Both the position numbers and the translations under genes were made by a program. From [Mycobacterium] fortunisiensis (GTDB lineage Bacteria; Actinomycetota; Actinomycetes; Mycobacteriales; Mycobacteriaceae), in the NCBI RefSeq assembly GCF_019050325.1, contig NZ_VOMB01000020.1, positions 62,001 to 126,000 of the forward strand: DNA of 64,000 nt, given 5' to 3'. The notes under the pieces were generated by a model. The model did not search any database. It was not told the DNA's origin and saw nothing but the letters and a program-made list of their open reading frames with translations. How positions within the stretch are numbered: position 1 is the first letter of the stretch; every line of letters starts with the position of its first letter. Positions 49,600 through 60,688 of this stretch are shown here, one piece after another.

Positions 49600-50520
49600 C
49601 TAGGTGACGGCCTGCGCACCCCGAGCCGCCAGGTATTCGGGTCGTGGCCGCGGGGCGGCGAACGGCTCGGTCAAGGCGTTGTCCACCGAGTTGAACACCA
49701 GGAACACATTCGACCGCGGCAGCGGGGTGATGTTCGACCCCGAGCCGTGCAACAGGTTCGCGTCGAACCACAGCGCGGTGCCCGGCGGCCCGGTGAACTG
49801 GTGGATGTCGTACTGGTCGACAGCCTTGGTCAGCGTCGTCTGATCGGGCACACCGATGTTCTGCGCCACCAATGACGTGTTGTGGTTGTCCTCCGGGGTG
49901 GCGCCCACGCAGGGGTAGAACGTCTGGTGCGAGCCCGGGATCACCATGAGCGATCCGTTGTACGGGTAGTTGTGGGTCAGCGCGATCGAGCACGACACCG
50001 CACGGATGGCCGGCATCCCGTCCTCGGCGTGCCAGGTCTCGAAGTCCGAGTGCCAGTAGAAGCCGGTGCCGGTGAACCCCGGCATCAGGTTGATCCTGGC
50101 CTGGTGGATGTAGACGTCACCGCCCAGCAACTGCCGCGCGACCGGTAGCACGGTGTCCAGCCGAACCACCCGGGCCACCAGATCACTCAGCAGATGCGGC
50201 TCGAAGATCGACCGGATGGTGCCGCCCGGTTCACGGATCACCCGCGGGTCGTCGGCAGGCAAATCTGCTGCGATGCGGTCCATTTCGTGGCGCAGCAACG
50301 GCAGCCAGTCGTCCGACACGGTACCGGGGGCGACCAGGTAGCCGTAGTCGGAGAACCCGTCGAGGTGAGTCTGGCTCAACGGCCCGTCGGCCGGCGCACC
50401 CCAGACCGTCGGCTCCTGGCGGGGTATCGGTTCGATCGCGTGGTCCAGCCGGGTCGGGTACTGGTCCGGAATGTGGGTAGTCATGCGCGATCGGCCTTCG
50501 GCTTCTCGCTGCATGCTCAT
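49600..50520 (-). CDS. ectD: Ectoine hydroxylase
   Basis: 306 aa Fe(II)/2-oxoglutarate dioxygenase producing 5-hydroxyectoine. Signature YWHSDFETWHAEDGMPAIRAVS supplies His and Asp iron ligands; the distal His is in LLHGSGSNITP. ATG 50520 overlaps the ectC stop (ATGA). A later ATG at 50481 (MTTHIPDQYPTRL) is an alternative. Confidence 0.95.
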   Translation of the reverse strand: MSMQREAEGRSRMTTHIPDQYPTRLDHAIEPIPRQEPTVWGAPADGPLSQTHLDGFSDYGYLVAPGTVSDDWLPLLRHEMDRIAADLPADDPRVIREPGGTIRSIFEPHLLSDLVARVVRLDTVLPVARQLLGGDVYIHQARINLMPGFTGTGFYWHSDFETWHAEDGMPAIRAVSCSIALTHNYPYNGSLMVIPGSHQTFYPCVGATPEDNHNTSLVAQNIGVPDQTTLTKAVDQYDIHQFTGPPGTALWFDANLLHGSGSNITPLPRSNVFLVFNSVDNALTEPFAAPRPRPEYLAARGAQAVT

Positions 50521-50909
50521 GCCACTGACTGCGGCGCCGGGTAAACGCCGTTCTCGTCGTGCACCTCCCGGCCGGTCACCGGTGGATTGAACACGCACAG
50601 CATGCGAAGTTGCTCGTCGCAGGTGACCCGGTGCCGGTCATTGTTGTTGAGCAGGTACATGGTGCCGTCGGCCAGCGGGTACTGCTGGCCGGTCTCCAGA
50701 TCGGTCAGCGTGCCGGTGCCCTCGATCACCCACACCGCCTCGACGTGGTGCTGGTAGTGGAACTCGTTCACGGAACCGGCCTCGATGGTGGTCTCGTGGA
50801 ACGAGAAGCCGACACCGTCGCCGGCCAGGATGATGCGCTTGGACCGCCAGGTGCCGTCGGCGACATCGCGGTCGGTCCCGGTGATCTCAGCTGTGGTGCG
50901 AACAATCAT
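50517..50909 (-). CDS. ectC: Ectoine synthase
   Basis: 130 aa cupin that cyclises N-gamma-acetyl-diaminobutyrate to ectoine. MIVRTTAEITGTDRDV, WRSKRIILAGDGVGFSFHETTIEAG, NEFHYQHHVEAVWVIEGTGTL, YLLNNNDRHRV and CVFNPPVTGREVHDENGVYP are all EctC hallmarks. Confidence 0.97.
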   Translation of the reverse strand: MIVRTTAEITGTDRDVADGTWRSKRIILAGDGVGFSFHETTIEAGSVNEFHYQHHVEAVWVIEGTGTLTDLETGQQYPLADGTMYLLNNNDRHRVTCDEQLRMLCVFNPPVTGREVHDENGVYPAPQSVA

Positions 50910-50922
50910 GTGTGAAACCTCC

Positions 50923-52209
50923 TCAGGCCAACGTGACGGCGACGGACTCCGCGAGAATGTCGAGTCCTTCGGACAATTCGGCGGGCGACGTGGTCAGCGG
51001 CGGCAACAGCTTGACCACCTCGTCGGACGGGCCGCTGGTCTCCATCAGCGCGCCGCGCTCGAAAGCCGCCCGGCACACCTGCCCGGCCTGCTCCGCCTTC
51101 TCGAACTTGAGGCCCTGGGCCAGGCCGCGGCCGCGGGAGCTCACCCCGTCGTGGGCGGCCGCGATCTCGTCCAGCCGGGCCCGGGTGAGCTCACCCTTGG
51201 CGGCCGTGTCCTTGCTGAATTGGTCGTTCTCCCAGTAAGTCTCGATCGCCGCGGTGGCGGTGATGAAGGCCGGGTTGTGACCACGGAAGGTGCCGTTGTG
51301 CTCGCCGGGCGTCCACACGTCGAGGTCGCGCCGGAACAAGGTGAGCGCCATCGGCAGACCGTAACCACTGACCGACTTCGATACCGTGACGATATCGGGC
51401 ACGATTCCGGCGGCCTCGAAGCTGAAGAACGGCCCGGTGCGGCCGCACCCCATCTGGACGTCGTCGACGATCAGCAGGATGTCGCGCTTGCGGCACAGTT
51501 CCGACAGCGCCCGCAGCCATTCGATGCGGGCGACGTTCAGACCGCCTTCGCCCTGAACGGTTTCCACGATCACCGCGGCCGGACGGTTGAGGCCACTGCC
51601 CGAATCGTCGAGCACCCGCTCGAACCACTGGAAGTCCTCGGTGACCCCGCCGAAGTAGTTGTCGTAGGGCATGGGGGTGGCGTGCACCAGCGGGATTCCC
51701 GCGCCCGCGCGTTTCATCGAGTTACCGGTGACCGACAGCGCACCGAGCGTCATGCCGTGAAAAGCGTTGGTGAAGCTGATAACCGACTCGCGGCCGGTCA
51801 CCTTGCGGGCCAGCTTGAGGGCCGCCTCGACCGAGTTGGCACCGGTCGGCCCGGGGAACTGCACCTTGTAGTCGAGCCCGCGCGGTTTCAGGATGAGGCG
51901 CTCGAAGCTCTCCAGGAAGCGCCGCTTGGCCTCGGTGGCCATGTCCAGCGAGTGCACGATTCCGTCGGAGACGAGGTACTGCAACAACGGCTCCTTGAGC
52001 ACGGGGTTGTTGTGGCCGTAGTTCAGGGCCCCGGCACCGGCGAAGAAGTCGATGTAGCTCCGCCCGGCGGTGTCGGTCACCCAGGAACCCGAGGCGGTGT
52101 TCATCACCGTGGGCCAGCTACGGCAGTAACTGCGAACTTCGGACTCGACTGAGCTGAACACGTCGGGCAGGTCGGACTCGGTCAACGGTGTGGTTGTGGC
52201 GAGCAGCAA
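50923..52209 (-). CDS. ectB: Diaminobutyrate-2-oxoglutarate aminotransferase
   Basis: 428 aa PLP enzyme; first step of ectoine synthesis from aspartate semialdehyde. PGPTGANSVEAALKLARKVTGR, AFHGMTLGALSVTGN, VDDVQMGCGRTGPFFSFE, and the PLP Lys in VTVSKSVSGYGLPMA. The start is TTG at 52209, with GGAGGG eight bases upstream. Confidence 0.96.
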   Translation of the reverse strand: MLLATTTPLTESDLPDVFSSVESEVRSYCRSWPTVMNTASGSWVTDTAGRSYIDFFAGAGALNYGHNNPVLKEPLLQYLVSDGIVHSLDMATEAKRRFLESFERLILKPRGLDYKVQFPGPTGANSVEAALKLARKVTGRESVISFTNAFHGMTLGALSVTGNSMKRAGAGIPLVHATPMPYDNYFGGVTEDFQWFERVLDDSGSGLNRPAAVIVETVQGEGGLNVARIEWLRALSELCRKRDILLIVDDVQMGCGRTGPFFSFEAAGIVPDIVTVSKSVSGYGLPMALTLFRRDLDVWTPGEHNGTFRGHNPAFITATAAIETYWENDQFSKDTAAKGELTRARLDEIAAAHDGVSSRGRGLAQGLKFEKAEQAGQVCRAAFERGALMETSGPSDEVVKLLPPLTTSPAELSEGLDILAESVAVTLA

Positions 52210-52256
52210 GGGAAGATCCCTCCAATCGGATCAAATTACTTATCAGACAACTGATT

Positions 52257-52802
52257 TCAGCGAGAGAACGGCGTGGAGATGGGCCCCATGCGCAGGATCG
52301 GCTCCTCCTCGTGCGAGCCGTCGGCGGCCAGCAGGTCGGCCCCGAAATGCGGGTCCTCGACCATCGGGACGCCGTGGCGGCGCGCGAAGGCGCCGAAGAA
52401 CGCACGTGACGCGGAGTTATCGGGCGCGACGGTGGCTTCCACGGTGATCGGGCGTCCGTCCCGCTCCGCGCGCACCCGGTGGACGAGCGCGTCGAGCATG
52501 GTGCTGGCCAGTCCCCCGCCCTGCGCCGACGGCGACACCGCGACCTGCCAGACGAACAGCACGTCGGGCCGTGGCGGCGGGTGGTAACCCGTGATGAATC
52601 CGTGCAGGTCACCGTCAGATTCAGCCACTATTGACGTGGCAGCAAAGTCCGTTGCCAGCAACAGATAGGCGTAGGTGGAATTCACATCGAGCACCCCGGT
52701 GGCTTCCGCGAGATCACGGATGCCAATCGCGTCGGTGCCCCGTGGCGGGCGCAGGAATTCCTCCCGGGAATGGCGTCCCGGCACGCTTTCTAAAACATGC
52801 AT
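52257..52802 (-). CDS. ectA: L-2,4-diaminobutyric acid acetyltransferase
   Basis: 181 aa GNAT enzyme. LRPPRGTDAIGIRDLAEATGVLDVNSTYAYLLL, HGFITGYHPPPRPDVLFVWQVAVSPSAQGGGLASTMLDAL and ATVAPDNSASRAFFGAFARRHG identify EctA. First gene of the ectABCD operon; the promoter must be to the right of 52802. Confidence 0.96.
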   Translation of the reverse strand: MHVLESVPGRHSREEFLRPPRGTDAIGIRDLAEATGVLDVNSTYAYLLLATDFAATSIVAESDGDLHGFITGYHPPPRPDVLFVWQVAVSPSAQGGGLASTMLDALVHRVRAERDGRPITVEATVAPDNSASRAFFGAFARRHGVPMVEDPHFGADLLAADGSHEEEPILRMGPISTPFSR

Positions 52803-53377
52803 ATCGAGTTAAAAGTCACCACCGAACTTCTCAGCGATCATCGTCAGTTTCAAGCCATCGGTGCTATCGACGTAAGCACAACGACTTGCCCGGATCAAGC
52901 TCCGCCACCGTCTCAGGAGCGTTGTCGCCGCCACATTCAAGTGCGCTGACCTGCAGAAATCTCGTAGATAGACAATCTCAGATAAGTTTCATCACCGTTA
53001 TCGAATCGTGACATCGATGCGGCGGTTCCAGCCGTGACGCGCTGTCGGCACTTGGCGTTCGGCCGGGAGACGACGGGCCGGGAAACACGACTTTCGCGGG
53101 ACCCCGACGCAGATTACAACGTCGGCGAATTCCAATCAAAATTTAATAATCGAGCACGCTCGCCGAACGAATGCGCTGTGTGATATCGCACATTGTGGGC
53201 AACCGTGCGCGGCCCCGCTCCCGGCGTCCCGGGCAACCCTGCGCGATCCGTCGCGGGCCGGCCGCCATCGCCGCGGCCGGCGCGGCCCGTACCCGGCCTG
53301 AATTGCCACCTCGACACGTCCAGCGTGCTCACCGTGCGGTGCTTGCCGTCGCGGGCTTTGCCTGATGCAGTGTCGCG
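52803..53377. other. Intergenic region upstream of ectA and the amidohydrolase
   Basis: 575 bases, A/T-richer between about 52800 and 53165. It must hold the ectA promoter (leftward) and the amidohydrolase promoter (rightward). Apart from a CRP-like dyad at 53177-53192 I see no motif; a 72-codon minus-strand frame (53114-53332) has no family features. Confidence 0.6.
53177..53192. promoter_or_regulatory. CRP-like dyad
   Basis: TGTGTGATATCGCACA fits the CRP/FNR-family pattern TGTG-N8-CACA with one mismatched pair in the dyad. It could bind the mycobacterial cAMP receptor protein (Rv3676-type) between ectA and the amidohydrolase. Confidence 0.35.
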
Positions 53378-54616
53378 ATGAAGAACTTCGTGTTGCGCAA
53401 CGCCACGTTGGTCGACGGAACCGGCGCCGACCCGGTACCGGACGCCGCGATACTGGTCTCCGACGGTGCCATCGGCTGGGCCGGCCCGGAAAGCAGGCTA
53501 CCGCCCGGGCAGGCCGCCGACGTGCCGACAGTCGATCTCGGCGGCAACACGGTATGTCCCGGCTTCTTCGACTGCCATGTCCACTTCGGCCTGCCCGGGA
53601 CGACCAGCAGCCCGCTGGAGCGGGTGCTCAAGCCGCCGTCGTACGCCTATTTCGAGCTCATCGAGCGGCTGCGGGTGACGCTGCTCAACGGTGTCACCAC
53701 CGCGCGCGACCTGATGGGCGTCGACGCCGGCGTCCGGCAGGCAGTGGCCGATGGCTTGCTCACCGGCCCGCGTCTGCTGGTCGCCATCAACATGCTCAGC
53801 CAGACCGGCGGCCACGCCGACTTCCATCTGCCGTCCGGCATCGACCTCACCCCGTTCATCGGCGGTGCGCTGGTGGACTCGGTCGATGCCGCCCGGACCC
53901 GGACCCGGGAGCTGATCCGCGCCGGCGCCGACGTGATCAAGGTCGCCTCCAGCGGCGGAGTGTCCTCGCCCAGCGACGACCCGTCCTGGCTGGGCATGCG
54001 ACGGGAAATGATCGCCGCCATCGTCGAGGAGGGCCGCGATTACGGCGGGCGACCGGTGGCCGCCCACGCCATCGGTCACGCCGGCGTCAGGGCGGCGGTC
54101 GAGGCCGGCGTACACAGTGTGGAACACGGCTACGAGCTGGACGACGAGCTCCGCGGGCAGATGGTGGCGCAGGGCACCTTTCTGGTGCCCACCCTGCTGG
54201 AGACCATGAACACCGTCACCGCCTCACCGCAGGGCGCCGCCAAGAGCGCGAAATGGCATGCGATGGCGCATGATTCGATCCACGCCTCGGCTCGCGCCGG
54301 GGTCAAGATCGCAGTGGGGACCGATGCCGGCCTGTCCCCCGATCACGGGACCAACCTCAAGGAGCTCGGCCTGCTGGTGAAGTTCGGCGGCCTCACCCCG
54401 ATGCAGGCCATCGTGGCCGGCACCCGAACATCGGCGGAACTGTGCGGGGTCGACGAGACGCTCGGCACCGTCGAGCCGGGCAAGCTCGCCGACCTGGTGG
54501 TCGTGCGCGGTGACCCGCTGGCCGATATCGACAGCGTCGGCGTCGCCGACAACATCCTGCTGGTCGTCAAAGACGGTGTGGCGGTAGGGAACCGTGGTGG
54601 TTTCACGATCCCCTGA
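53378..54616 (+). CDS. Metal-dependent amidohydrolase (imidazolonepropionase-like)
   Basis: 412 aa. MKNFVLRNATLVDGTGADPVPDAAILV; HxH in FFDCHVHFG; the bridging Lys in DVIKVASSGG; His in AAHAIGHAGV and HSVEHGYEL; Asp in AVGTDAGLSPDHG. Resembles Xaa-Pro dipeptidase-type amidohydrolases; substrate unknown. Between ectA (divergent) and mpa (convergent). Confidence 0.88.
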   Translation: MKNFVLRNATLVDGTGADPVPDAAILVSDGAIGWAGPESRLPPGQAADVPTVDLGGNTVCPGFFDCHVHFGLPGTTSSPLERVLKPPSYAYFELIERLRVTLLNGVTTARDLMGVDAGVRQAVADGLLTGPRLLVAINMLSQTGGHADFHLPSGIDLTPFIGGALVDSVDAARTRTRELIRAGADVIKVASSGGVSSPSDDPSWLGMRREMIAAIVEEGRDYGGRPVAAHAIGHAGVRAAVEAGVHSVEHGYELDDELRGQMVAQGTFLVPTLLETMNTVTASPQGAAKSAKWHAMAHDSIHASARAGVKIAVGTDAGLSPDHGTNLKELGLLVKFGGLTPMQAIVAGTRTSAELCGVDETLGTVEPGKLADLVVVRGDPLADIDSVGVADNILLVVKDGVAVGNRGGFTIP

Positions 54617-54631
54617 CCGCACCGTCTGCGA

Positions 54632-56473
54632 CTACAGGTACTGACCCAGATTCGACTCGGTGTCGATGGCACGACTGGCGCTCGACGACTTGCCGGTGAC
54701 CAAGGTGCGGATGTAGACGATCCGCTCGCCCTTCTTGCCCGAGATCCGAGCCCAGTCATCGGGATTCGTGGTGTTGGGCAGATCCTCGTTCTCGGCGAAC
54801 TCGTCCACGATCGAATCCAGCAGGTGCTGGATGCGCAGACCGGGTTGACCGGTCTCCAGCACGCTCTTGATCGCGTTTTTCTTCGCCCGGTCGACGACGT
54901 TCTGGATCATGGCCCCGGAGTTGAAGTCCTTGAAGTACATGACTTCTTTGTCACCGTTGGCGTAGGTGACCTCCAGGAACCGGTTGTCGTCGATCTCGGC
55001 GTACATCCGGTCCACGACCTTCTCGATCATGGTCTTGATCGTGAGCGACCGATCGCCGCCGAACTCGGCGAGATCGTCGGCGTGCACCGGGAGATCCTCG
55101 GTCAGGTACTTGGAGAAGATGTCCTGTGCCGACTCGGCATCCGGCCGCTCGATCTTGATCTTGACGTCCAGGCGGCCGGGCCGCAGGATCGCCGGATCGA
55201 TCATGTCCTCGCGGTTGGAGGCGCCGATGACGATGACGTTCTCCAGCCCTTCCACACCGTCGATCTCGCTGAGAAGCTGTGGCACGACAGTGGTTTCGAC
55301 GTCGGAGCTGACGCCGGTGCCACGGGTACGGAAGATCGAGTCCATCTCGTCGAAGAACACGATCACCGGGGTGCCCTCGGAAGCCTTCTCACGCGCGCGC
55401 TGGAAGATCAGCCGGATGTGACGTTCGGTCTCACCGACGAACTTGTTCAGCAGCTCGGGACCCTTGATGTTGAGGAAGTAGCTCTTCGCCTCGCGGGCGT
55501 CGTCGCCACGAACCTCGGCCATCTTCTTGGCCAGCGAGTTCGCCACGGCCTTGGCGATCAGGGTCTTACCGCAACCGGGCGGGCCGTAGAGCAGCACCCC
55601 CTTGGGCGGCCGCAGCGAGTACTCCCGGTAGAGCTCCTTGTGCAGGAAGGGCAGCTCCACGGCGTCGCGGATCTGCTCGATCTGCCGGCCCAGCCCGCCG
55701 ATGTCGTTGTAGCTGACGTCGGGCACCTCTTCGAGCACCAGGTCCTCGACCTCGGCCTTGGGGATGCGCTCGAACGCGTAACCGGCCTTGGTGTCGACCA
55801 GCAGTGAATCGCCGGGACGCAGCTTGCGCGGCCGGTTGTCGTCGAGCGCGCCCTCGTAGCCTTCGGGCAGGTCGGCGGCTGCGATCAGGGGCTCGGCCAG
55901 CCAGACGATGCGCTCCTCGTCGGCGTGCCCGACCACCAGGGCCCGGTGACCGTCGGCCAGGATCTCGCGCAGCGAGCTGATCTCGCCGACCGACTCGAAG
56001 TCGCCGGCCTCGACCACGGTGAGCGCCTCGTTGAGCCGGACCGTCTGGCCCTGCTTGAGAGAGGCGGTCTCGATGTTCGGCGAGCAGGTCAGCCGCATCT
56101 TGCGACCCGAGGTGAACACGTCGACCGTGTCGTCTTCGTGGGTCCCCAGCAGTACGCCGTAGCCGCTGGGTGGTTGGCCCAGCCGGTCCACCTCCTCGCG
56201 CAGGGCGAGCAGCTGCTGGCGGGCCTCTTTGAGGGTGTCCATGAGCTTGGCGTTGCGCGACGCAAGCGAGTCGATCCGCGCTTCCAGCTGGTGCACGTCA
56301 CGGGCACTGCGCAGTCCGCTCTGGGGCCCTACCGCGTTTTCCAGCTGCTCGCGCAGCACCGCGGCCTCACGGCGCAGCGATTCCAGCTCGGCAGCCTCGT
56401 CGCCGGACATGGGCTGCGACTGGCCGGCCGAGAAGTCCTCGGCATAGCCGTCCGAACGCTCTGACTCACTCAT
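54632..56473 (-). CDS. mpa: Proteasome-associated AAA+ ATPase Mpa/ARC
   Basis: 613 aa. N-terminal coiled coil (about 25-100) that captures Pup, tandem OB domains, AAA module with Walker A GPPGCGKT (297-304) and Walker [12 protein letters not shown]-terminal GQYL with penultimate Tyr docks into the proteasome. Unfolds pupylated proteins and feeds them to PrcAB. M. tuberculosis Rv2115c. Confidence 0.98.
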   Translation of the reverse strand: MSESERSDGYAEDFSAGQSQPMSGDEAAELESLRREAAVLREQLENAVGPQSGLRSARDVHQLEARIDSLASRNAKLMDTLKEARQQLLALREEVDRLGQPPSGYGVLLGTHEDDTVDVFTSGRKMRLTCSPNIETASLKQGQTVRLNEALTVVEAGDFESVGEISSLREILADGHRALVVGHADEERIVWLAEPLIAAADLPEGYEGALDDNRPRKLRPGDSLLVDTKAGYAFERIPKAEVEDLVLEEVPDVSYNDIGGLGRQIEQIRDAVELPFLHKELYREYSLRPPKGVLLYGPPGCGKTLIAKAVANSLAKKMAEVRGDDAREAKSYFLNIKGPELLNKFVGETERHIRLIFQRAREKASEGTPVIVFFDEMDSIFRTRGTGVSSDVETTVVPQLLSEIDGVEGLENVIVIGASNREDMIDPAILRPGRLDVKIKIERPDAESAQDIFSKYLTEDLPVHADDLAEFGGDRSLTIKTMIEKVVDRMYAEIDDNRFLEVTYANGDKEVMYFKDFNSGAMIQNVVDRAKKNAIKSVLETGQPGLRIQHLLDSIVDEFAENEDLPNTTNPDDWARISGKKGERIVYIRTLVTGKSSSASRAIDTESNLGQYL

Positions 56474-56618
56474 ACTGCGCTCCCTCCCGCACCGTAAGTT
56501 GGTGCAGTAACAACTTCAACGCTACCGGCGATTCAGCCATTGTGTGCGCTCTAGGAATTAGACACACCAGCAGCACTGTTAGCCTCTAAGTTCAGTTGGT
56601 CCGATCGAAAGGACAGTC

Positions 56619-57122
56619 GTGACCCCGAAAACCCTCGTTACCGGCTTTATCACCGCAGCTGCAGCCGCCGCCGTGGTGGGCGGAGCTGCGGCGGGTGTGA
56701 CTTCCATTGCATCCAGCGGCATGTCGACCGCACCGGCCGTGCAGCCGGTGGTGTTCGAGATCCCGCTGCCGCAGACCCCCGCGCCGGAACTGGCGTCGCC
56801 GCTGGTGCAGACCTTGCAGGCGCTGGCCAGCGGTGGTTCGTTCAGCGGCAAGGCCCCCTACATCCAGGGTGGTATCGGCCGCATCGAGAGCCTCGCCGCC
56901 GACCGCGCCTACAACAAGGCCGCCGCGGAGGGGAAGTTCCCGCTGACCTTCGACATCGCCAACATCGATGATCAGGGCGGCGTGGCATACGCCGACGTCA
57001 CCGCGACCTCGGCCACCGGTGGCACCGCCACCCAGAACATCCAGTTCGTGGCCGGCCCGAGCCCGACCGGCTGGCAGATCTCCAAGGCGTCGGCGCTGAA
57101 CCTGCTGTCCTCCGTCGGCTGA
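56619..57122 (+). CDS. Secreted MTB12-like (low molecular weight antigen) protein
   Basis: 167 aa, GTG start with GAAAGGA upstream. Signal peptide of about 30 residues (TLVTGFITAAAAAAVVGGAAAGVTSI). The following domain, with FPLTFDIANIDDQGGVAYADVTAT and WQISKASALNLL, matches the mycobacterial MTB12/CFP-2-like family. Function unknown. 8 bases before the lppK-like gene. Confidence 0.85.
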   Translation: MTPKTLVTGFITAAAAAAVVGGAAAGVTSIASSGMSTAPAVQPVVFEIPLPQTPAPELASPLVQTLQALASGGSFSGKAPYIQGGIGRIESLAADRAYNKAAAEGKFPLTFDIANIDDQGGVAYADVTATSATGGTATQNIQFVAGPSPTGWQISKASALNLLSSVG

Positions 57123-57130
57123 GTAGGTAG

Positions 57131-57679
57131 TTGAACCGCACGCGTATCGCAGTCCTGAGTGCCGCCACGATCGTGGCGGCACTTGGGCTCTGTGGGTGCA
57201 GTCGTGACGACGCCGACACGTCGCGTCCGATCAGCAGCGCACCGACCACGACGACGACCACGGAAGCACCGCCGGCCTCACCGCTGCCCGCGGCCGAGGC
57301 TCTGACCGATGTGCTCTACCGGTTGGCCGACGTCAATATCCCAGGCGCCGACAAGGTCGCCCTGGTGGAGCAGGGCACCGCCGACGACGCCGTGGCGCTG
57401 GACAAGTTCAGCCACGCCCTGGCCGACAACGGGTTCGCTCCGCTGACCTTCGAGGCCACCGAGCTGGCCTGGTCGCAAACCGAACCGGACAATGTCACCG
57501 CGACCGTCAACGTCACCGCGGGCGGGGACGATTCGGCCCGCGACTTCAGCTTCCCGATGGAATTCACCCCGCACGGCGACGGCTGGCAGCTGACCAGACA
57601 CACCGCCGACCTCTTGCTGGTGATGGGCGCCGGTGGCGAAACCCCGGTCCCGCCGCCCGCACCGACACCGCCCCGCTGA
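57131..57679 (+). CDS. lppK: Lipoprotein with MTB12-like domain (LppK position)
   Basis: 182 aa, TTG start. Signal peptide ending in LGLCGC (lipobox), Thr/Pro linker, then an MTB12-like domain parallel to that of the preceding gene (FAPLTFEATELAWSQTEPDNVTATVNVTA, GWQLTRHTADLLL). Position and type match M. tuberculosis Rv2116. Confidence 0.85.
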   Translation: MNRTRIAVLSAATIVAALGLCGCSRDDADTSRPISSAPTTTTTTEAPPASPLPAAEALTDVLYRLADVNIPGADKVALVEQGTADDAVALDKFSHALADNGFAPLTFEATELAWSQTEPDNVTATVNVTAGGDDSARDFSFPMEFTPHGDGWQLTRHTADLLLVMGAGGETPVPPPAPTPPR

Positions 57680-57685
57680 GCCGCC

Positions 57686-57979
57686 ATGTGGATCGGCTGG
57701 CTGGAGTTCGACCTGCTCCTCGGTGACGTGCATTCGCTCAAACAGAAACGCTCGGTGATCCGGCCGGTGATCGCCGAGCTGCACCGCAAGCTCGCGGTGT
57801 CGGCGGCCGAAACCGGAACCCAGGATCTGCACCGCCGCGCGAGTGTGGGCGTGGCGCTGGTCGCCGCCGACCGTGCGCATGTGGTCGAGGTGCTCGACAC
57901 CGCCGAACGCCTGGTCGCGGCCCGCCCCGAAGTCGAGTTGCTCTCGGCCCGACGGGGCTTGCAGCACGGCGACGACTGA
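57686..57979 (+). CDS. DUF503 protein (Rv2117 homologue)
   Basis: 97 aa, ATG 57686, 6 bases after lppK. WIGWLEFDLLLGDVHSLKQKRSVIRPVIAELHRKLAVS is typical of DUF503. Function unknown. Confidence 0.9.
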   Translation: MWIGWLEFDLLLGDVHSLKQKRSVIRPVIAELHRKLAVSAAETGTQDLHRRASVGVALVAADRAHVVEVLDTAERLVAARPEVELLSARRGLQHGDD

Positions 57980-58102
57980 GCCGTGAGCGCGGGATCCACG
58001 GTCAAGCCCGCGGTTCGCCAGCCGCGCCGTTTTCGACCTGAGGGCGGTGGTTGCCAACGACGAGCGACCGTGGTGCGGAAAGTGACGGCGGCAGATGAGC
58101 CC

Positions 58103-59872
<1,770 letters not shown>

Positions 59873-59876
<4 letters not shown>

Positions 59877-60670
59877 TCGGGTGTCACTACCATCGGCTCG
59901 GTTCCGATGGTGAGTATGAGCTGTTCGAGTCCACCGCCGACACCCGCAGCAACTGGGATCCGGCGATTCAGCACGGCTCACCGCCGCTGGCACTGCTGAC
60001 CAAGGCGATCGAGGAGCTCACCGCCGGTTCGGGTTTGCGGGCCGGCCGGTTGACGCTCGACATCCTGGGCGCGATTCCGGTTGCGCCGGTACGGGTTCGG
60101 GCTTGGGTGGAGCGGCCAGGATCACGCATCTCGATGGTCGTGGCCGAGATGCAGGCGGCCCGGCCCGACGGCGAATGGCGCGCAGTGGCCCGGGTGACGG
60201 CGTGGCTGCTGGCGCCCAGCGACACGAGTGACGCGGTCACCGACCGATTTGCGCCGTTGGTTGAGGGCGAGGCCGCGGACGTGGCCCACAGCTGGGAAGG
60301 CGCGCCGGGTTACCTGGAAACGGTGTCCTGGCGGCGCCAACGCACCGCCGAGGGCGCCGCGGCCGTGGCCTGGATGAGTCCGCTGACGCCCGTGGTCGAC
60401 GACGACGAGACGACGGCCTTGCAGCGGCTGGCACTCGTGGTGGACTCGGCGAACGGCATTGGTGCGGCGCTGGATCCGCAGAAGTTCATCTTCATGAACA
60501 CCGACACCTCGGTGCATCTACACCGGCTGCCGGAGGGTTCGGATTTCGCGGTGCGGGCCCGTGGCTCGATCGGTCCGGACGGCATCGGCGCCACCACCGC
60601 GGAAATCTTTGACCGCCAAGGGTTTATCGGAACCTCGGCGCAGACCCTGCTGGTGTTGCGGGCACCGTGA
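59873..60670 (+). CDS. Acyl-CoA thioesterase family protein
   Basis: 265 aa. FESTADTRSNWDPAIQHGSPPLALLTKAIEEL, LTLDILGAIPVAPVRV and later AEIFDRQGFIGTSAQTLLV match the TesB-like/DUF4442 double-hotdog group of mycobacteria. Overlaps the RecB-like gene by 4 bases. Confidence 0.85.
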
Positions 60671-60688
60671 TCGGCCTGCGCCGCGCGC

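Noticed and set aside
53114..53332. 72-codon minus-strand frame in the ectA upstream region
   Set aside because: Pro/Gly/Arg-rich, no domain, no good ribosome site.
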